From Rhizobium laguerreae (GTDB taxonomy: Bacteria; Pseudomonadota; Alphaproteobacteria; Rhizobiales; Rhizobiaceae): 64,000 nt of DNA. Below the pieces are notes generated by a model. It ran no database searches. It was not told the DNA's origin and saw nothing but the letters and a program-made list of their open reading frames with translations. Location: contig NZ_MRDM01000014.1 in assembly GCF_002008165.1 (NCBI RefSeq), positions 744,001 through 808,000 on the forward strand. The letters run 5' to 3'. A program made the translations under genes and the position numbers. Shown in pieces: positions 61,016-64,000 of this stretch (position 1 is its first letter; the number at the start of each line of letters is the position of its first letter).

Positions 61016-61630
61016 TCAATGTGAGAACAGAAGGCGCGATCCGGCGCCCGCGAAGAAGACGGCAAGACTGCCCTCGATCCACCGCCGCGCACGGGCGTAG
61101 CCGCGCACCATCGGTGCCGTGGAGAAGAGCACGGCATAGCCGGCAAAAATCGAGATCCCCAAGAGCACGCAGCCGCCGAAGGCGGTGACGGCCATCTCCG
61201 GCGAAGCGCCCGGCTTGAGGCCGAGCGACATGATCGCCACCCAGGCCAGAACCGCCTTCGGATTGCCGAGATGCATCAGAACGCCGCGACGATAGAGCGC
61301 GCCGCGTTGCGCGGCAGGCCGCACGGCCTCGCTTGCCGGCCTATCCGGGGCGGCGGCCGAGCGGGCCGCTCTCCAGGCGAGCCAGAGAAGGTACAATCCG
61401 CCTGCGATCTTAAGGAACAGCAGGGCATGGGCATAGCGGACGAGGAGTGTCGAGATGCCGGTGACCGCGATCAGCCCCCAGCATGTCGACATCGTTATAA
61501 CACCAGCGGCAAGGGCGAGCGCCGGTCGACGCCCTTGCCGCATCGCCACATTCATGATGGCCATATTGCTTGGTCCGGGACTGCCTGCAGCGATTGCGTA
61601 GGCAATGTAGACGACGAGAAGATCCTGCAT
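61016..61630 (-). CDS. LysE-family amino acid exporter
   Basis: A 204-residue, six-segment protein: MQDLLVVYIAYAIAAGSPGPSNMAIMNVAMRQGRRPALALAAGVI (family SPGPSN signature), FLKIAGGLYLLWLAWRAARS and GNPKAVLAWVAIMSLGL. It exports an amino acid or related metabolite. It starts 144 bases from the divergent MocR gene and ends 13 bases before the DapA-like gene, so exporter and enzyme form one transcript under probable MocR control. Confidence 0.92.
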   Translation of the reverse strand: MQDLLVVYIAYAIAAGSPGPSNMAIMNVAMRQGRRPALALAAGVITMSTCWGLIAVTGISTLLVRYAHALLFLKIAGGLYLLWLAWRAARSAAAPDRPASEAVRPAAQRGALYRRGVLMHLGNPKAVLAWVAIMSLGLKPGASPEMAVTAFGGCVLLGISIFAGYAVLFSTAPMVRGYARARRWIEGSLAVFFAGAGSRLLFSH

Positions 61631-61741
61631 TTACGTTTTTTTCCGAAGTTTGCGCCCGCACGCCCCACGAAGACGAAGAATGCTCCGTCGGGAACCGCCA
61701 ATAAGCTTCCTTTTCTTCCAAAATTGGTTCATAATAAAGTG

Positions 61742-61772
61742 CCATTTTGAAGAATTTGTATAGACCATTTTG
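61742..61772. promoter_or_regulatory. Direct repeat upstream of the MocR gene
   Basis: CCATTTTG occurs at 61742-61749 and again at 61765-61772, 23 bases apart, the second copy ending two bases before the ATG. MocR/GabR/PdxR-type dimers bind direct repeats separated by about two helical turns, so this is a candidate site for autoregulation and control of the divergent exporter operon. Confidence 0.5.
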
Positions 61773-61774
61773 CG

Positions 61775-63283
61775 ATGTCCAAACGGCGCAGCACCATCGA
61801 AATACCATCGCTCGAGGCGATCGATCGAACGGCCAATGTCGGTCGCCAGCTTGCGCAGGCCCTGCGGAACGCAATCGCCCGCAGTGAGCTGAGGTCGGGA
61901 GAACGCCTTCCTTCGACGCGTAGCCTTGCGGCTTCGCTGAAAATCGCGCGCGGCACTGTCGTAGAGGTGTTCGATCAGTTGACCGCAGAAGGCTATCTCG
62001 AAGCGCGGGTCGGAGCCGGAACCCGCGTTGCCGCTGATCTGATGGACGCGACGCCGGCCCGCCCGCCCACTCCGGCAGTGCCGTCTACTGCGGATGCTGT
62101 CGATCTGCCGTCCCAGGCGGCCCGGCTGATTTCCATCGCCCGTGCGCTCACCCCTCACCCGCCCGTTCCCTTCGCCATCGCCGTCCCGGCCTGCGGTATT
62201 GCGCCGGACGACAACTGGCGCCGTCTCGGCAACCGTGTGCGCGCGTCGCGACAGGCCGCCCCCTCGGGTTACCACGATCCTATGGGTTTGCTCGAACTCA
62301 GGTTTGCCATTGCCGATCACGTCCGCCGCGCGCGGGCCGTTCATTGTGAGCCGGAACAGGTCATCATCACGTCGGGCACCCAGCAAGGCCTCTATATGGC
62401 AGGCCGGGTGCTTCTCTCGCGTGACGATGCGGTATGGGCCGAGGATCCAGCCTATCCCGGGCTGACGGCGGTGCTCGATGATCTCGGCGTCCAGACGCAC
62501 CGCCTGCCGGTCGATGCACAGGGAATGAACGTGGAACGCGGCCTTGAGCTATGCCCGCAGGCGCGCGCCGCATTCGTGACCCCGTCGCACCAATATCCGA
62601 TTGGAATGCCGCTCAGCATGGCTCGGCGCAATTCCTTGATCACCTGGGCCGACCAAAATCGCGCCTGGATCGTTGAAGACGACTACGACAGCGAGCTGCG
62701 TTATGCCGGACACCCCTTTCCCTCGATGCAAGGGTTGCGTCCCTCACGCGTCATCTATCTCGGCACCTTCAGCAAGGTGCTCTTTCCCTCCCTGCGCCTC
62801 GGCTACGTCATCGCCCCTTCGCCACTCGCGGAAGCCTTTGCCGGCGCCCGTGCCATTCTCGACCGGCATTCGCCGACTGCCGAACAGCACGTTCTGGCGG
62901 CCTATATGCGGGAAGGCTATTTCGAAGCGCACATCCGACGCATCCGCGGCCTCTATGCCGAGCGCCGCGCTGTTCTGCTTTCGGCGCTCGATCGGGCCTT
63001 GCCTGAGGGCTGCCGCGTCCAGCAGAGCGACCAGGGCATGCATATTCTTCTATGGCTGCCCGAGGAGGTCGACGACGTGCAACTCGCAGCCCGCGCCCTC
63101 TCGGCCGGCCTCGCCGTGCGGGCGATCTCCCCGATGTATGCCACGCGGCCGGCGCGCCCCGGCCTGATGCTGGGCTTCGGCGGATTTCTGCCGGACCAGC
63201 TGCAGGCGGCGGTCGGCGAACTCGTCAAACTGCTGAGCCAGCAGATGTCTCAAGCGGGAGGCCCGCAACAAGCTGAAGGCTAA
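61775..63283 (+). CDS. MocR-family regulator (GntR winged helix fused to an aminotransferase domain)
   Basis: A 502-residue regulator. Residues about 20-85 are a GntR helix-turn-helix (QALRNAIARSELRSGERLPSTRSLAASLKIARGTVVEVFDQLTAEGYLEAR). From about residue 115 a fold-type I aminotransferase domain follows: SGTQQGLYMAGRVLLS, EDDYDSELRY and the PLP lysine in YLGTFSKVLFPSLRLGY. MocR members (GabR, PdxR, TauR) use PLP bound to a signal amine to control a divergent operon. Here the divergent genes are a LysE exporter and a DapA-like enzyme. Convergent with miaA, overlapping by four bases. Confidence 0.95.
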   Translation: MSKRRSTIEIPSLEAIDRTANVGRQLAQALRNAIARSELRSGERLPSTRSLAASLKIARGTVVEVFDQLTAEGYLEARVGAGTRVAADLMDATPARPPTPAVPSTADAVDLPSQAARLISIARALTPHPPVPFAIAVPACGIAPDDNWRRLGNRVRASRQAAPSGYHDPMGLLELRFAIADHVRRARAVHCEPEQVIITSGTQQGLYMAGRVLLSRDDAVWAEDPAYPGLTAVLDDLGVQTHRLPVDAQGMNVERGLELCPQARAAFVTPSHQYPIGMPLSMARRNSLITWADQNRAWIVEDDYDSELRYAGHPFPSMQGLRPSRVIYLGTFSKVLFPSLRLGYVIAPSPLAEAFAGARAILDRHSPTAEQHVLAAYMREGYFEAHIRRIRGLYAERRAVLLSALDRALPEGCRVQQSDQGMHILLWLPEEVDDVQLAARALSAGLAVRAISPMYATRPARPGLMLGFGGFLPDQLQAAVGELVKLLSQQMSQAGGPQQAEG

Positions 63284-64000
63284 ACCGTCAGCCGTTCCCA
63301 GCTGTCGTCCATCTGGTTGCGGAACCATGTCATTTGCCGCTTGGCATATTGCCGCGTCGCCGCAGCACCCTTCTCCAGCACCTCGTCGCGCGTCATCTCG
63401 CCCCTGACCATCGCCGCAATCTGCGACACGCCGATTGCCTTCATCACAGGCGCCTCGGCCGGCAGGTCGAGCGCAAGCAGCGCCCTCACCTCGTCTTCCG
63501 CACCTTGCTGCAGCATTTTTTCGAAACGCCCGTTGATGCGCTGATGCAGCACCGCCCTATCCGGCAGCACGACGATCTTACGGGCCTCATCGGCGTCGAT
63601 CACCACCGGCCCCGACCGGCCCTGGAAATCGACGATCGACCGTCCCGTCGCCTTGATCACTTCCAGCGCCCGGACGATCCGCTGCCCGTCCTGGCGGTTG
63701 AGGCTTGCCGCCATGGCGGGATCGGCCTCGGCGAGTTCGGCATATAGCCCGTCCGGCCCCTCCTCCACCAGCCGCGCCCTGAGTTTCTCCCGCAGCGCCT
63801 CCGGTACCTCCGGCATATCGGAGAGCCCGCCGGTCAGCGCCTTGAAATAAAGTCCCGTGCCGCCGACGAAGACCGGCAACCGCCCTGCGGCCCTGAGCGT
63901 CGGCAGCAGTGCTGTGACATCGCGCAGCCAGGCGCCGGTGGAATAGGCCGCATCCGCCGGCACGTGGCCGTAGAGATGATGCGGCACGCCCTGCATTTCC
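63280..64000 (-). CDS. miaA: tRNA dimethylallyltransferase, C-terminal part (runs off the window)
   Basis: The 3' 240 codons of miaA. MiaA transfers dimethylallyl to A37 of tRNAs that read codons starting with U. Visible: GVPHHLYGHV, FVGGTGLYFKALTGGLSDMP (the conserved VGGTGLY segment), LNRQDGQRIVRALEVIKATG, and EAPVMKAIGVSQIAAMVRGEMTRDEVLEKGAAATRQYAKRQMTWFRNQ (tRNA-binding end). The 5' part with the P-loop lies beyond 64000. The stop codon overlaps the MocR stop tail to tail. Confidence 0.96.
   Translation of the reverse strand, partial: EMQGVPHHLYGHVPADAAYSTGAWLRDVTALLPTLRAAGRLPVFVGGTGLYFKALTGGLSDMPEVPEALREKLRARLVEEGPDGLYAELAEADPAMAASLNRQDGQRIVRALEVIKATGRSIVDFQGRSGPVVIDADEARKIVVLPDRAVLHQRINGRFEKMLQQGAEDEVRALLALDLPAEAPVMKAIGVSQIAAMVRGEMTRDEVLEKGAAATRQYAKRQMTWFRNQMDDSWERLTV

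Overview
The window is GC-rich alphaproteobacterial DNA of a Rhizobium-type genome (R. leguminosarum/etli group is the best guess). The protein families, the extragenic palindromes typical of Rhizobiaceae and the housekeeping genes ilvC, ilvIH, ilvE, pdxJ and miaA point to a chromosome, not a symbiotic plasmid. I saw no rRNA, tRNA, CRISPR array, transposase or prophage module. Most intergenic gaps are short.

Layout. 1-6.3 kb: the 5' end of a PhzF-family gene, a Nudix/endonuclease-phosphatase pair, and a three-gene AfuABC/FbpABC-type ABC transporter preceded by a near-consensus PHO box. 6.3-12 kb: a secreted alpha/beta hydrolase divergent from an OhrR-like regulator, an aldo/keto reductase, a DUF2278 protein and a PLP aminotransferase. 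11.9-15.2 kb: ilvE, two adjacent toxin-antitoxin pairs and a methyltransferase. 15.5-24.8 kb: PhoX-type phosphatase, ilvC, a TetR regulator, two small secreted proteins, a polyprenyl-linked glycosyltransferase pair and an AraC regulator. 25-36 kb: zinc ADH, a TetM-like ribosome-protection GTPase, NDH-2, an Lrp/racemase divergon, MarR-GNAT, TetR+MFS and an HxlR/NmrA divergon. 36-42.4 kb: a secreted WG-repeat protein, pdxJ, a MerR/LuxR hybrid regulator, a Dda/RecD-like helicase and a LysR regulator. 42.5-48.2 kb: a stress module (AhpD-like, NmrA-like, cupin, cyclic-nucleotide-binding MscS channel, Rrf2 regulator) tied together by a shared palindrome, then a MarR/cupin/VOC divergon. 48.4-53.7 kb: a secreted protein with an ECF sigma/anti-sigma pair, a cobalt-type nitrile hydratase operon with a His-rich alpha subunit, and an SDR-DoxX fusion. 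53.7-64 kb: a LysE exporter, an aldo/keto reductase, ilvIH with an attenuator and leader peptide, a HerA-like ATPase, a DapA-like/LysE/MocR module and the 3' part of miaA.

How the genes work together. Branched-chain amino acid synthesis is spread over three loci (ilvE, ilvC, ilvIH). The ilvIH leader encodes an 18-residue peptide rich in Ala, Thr, Leu, Ile and Val, followed by a terminator hairpin. This is a textbook attenuator, apparently read from a nearly leaderless mRNA. Phosphate response is suggested by PHO-box-like sites upstream of both the ABC transporter and phoX. The clearest regulatory discovery is the AAGGATAT-N3-ATATCCTT palindrome, found twice in front of the AhpD/NmrA/cupin/MscS cluster and once in front of the Rrf2 gene at its far end. 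A second shared palindrome, TGTCATGGTGACA, lies about 80 bp upstream of both an aminotransferase and a LysE exporter 42 kb apart. All functions are read from sequence motifs and family knowledge; no database search was run.
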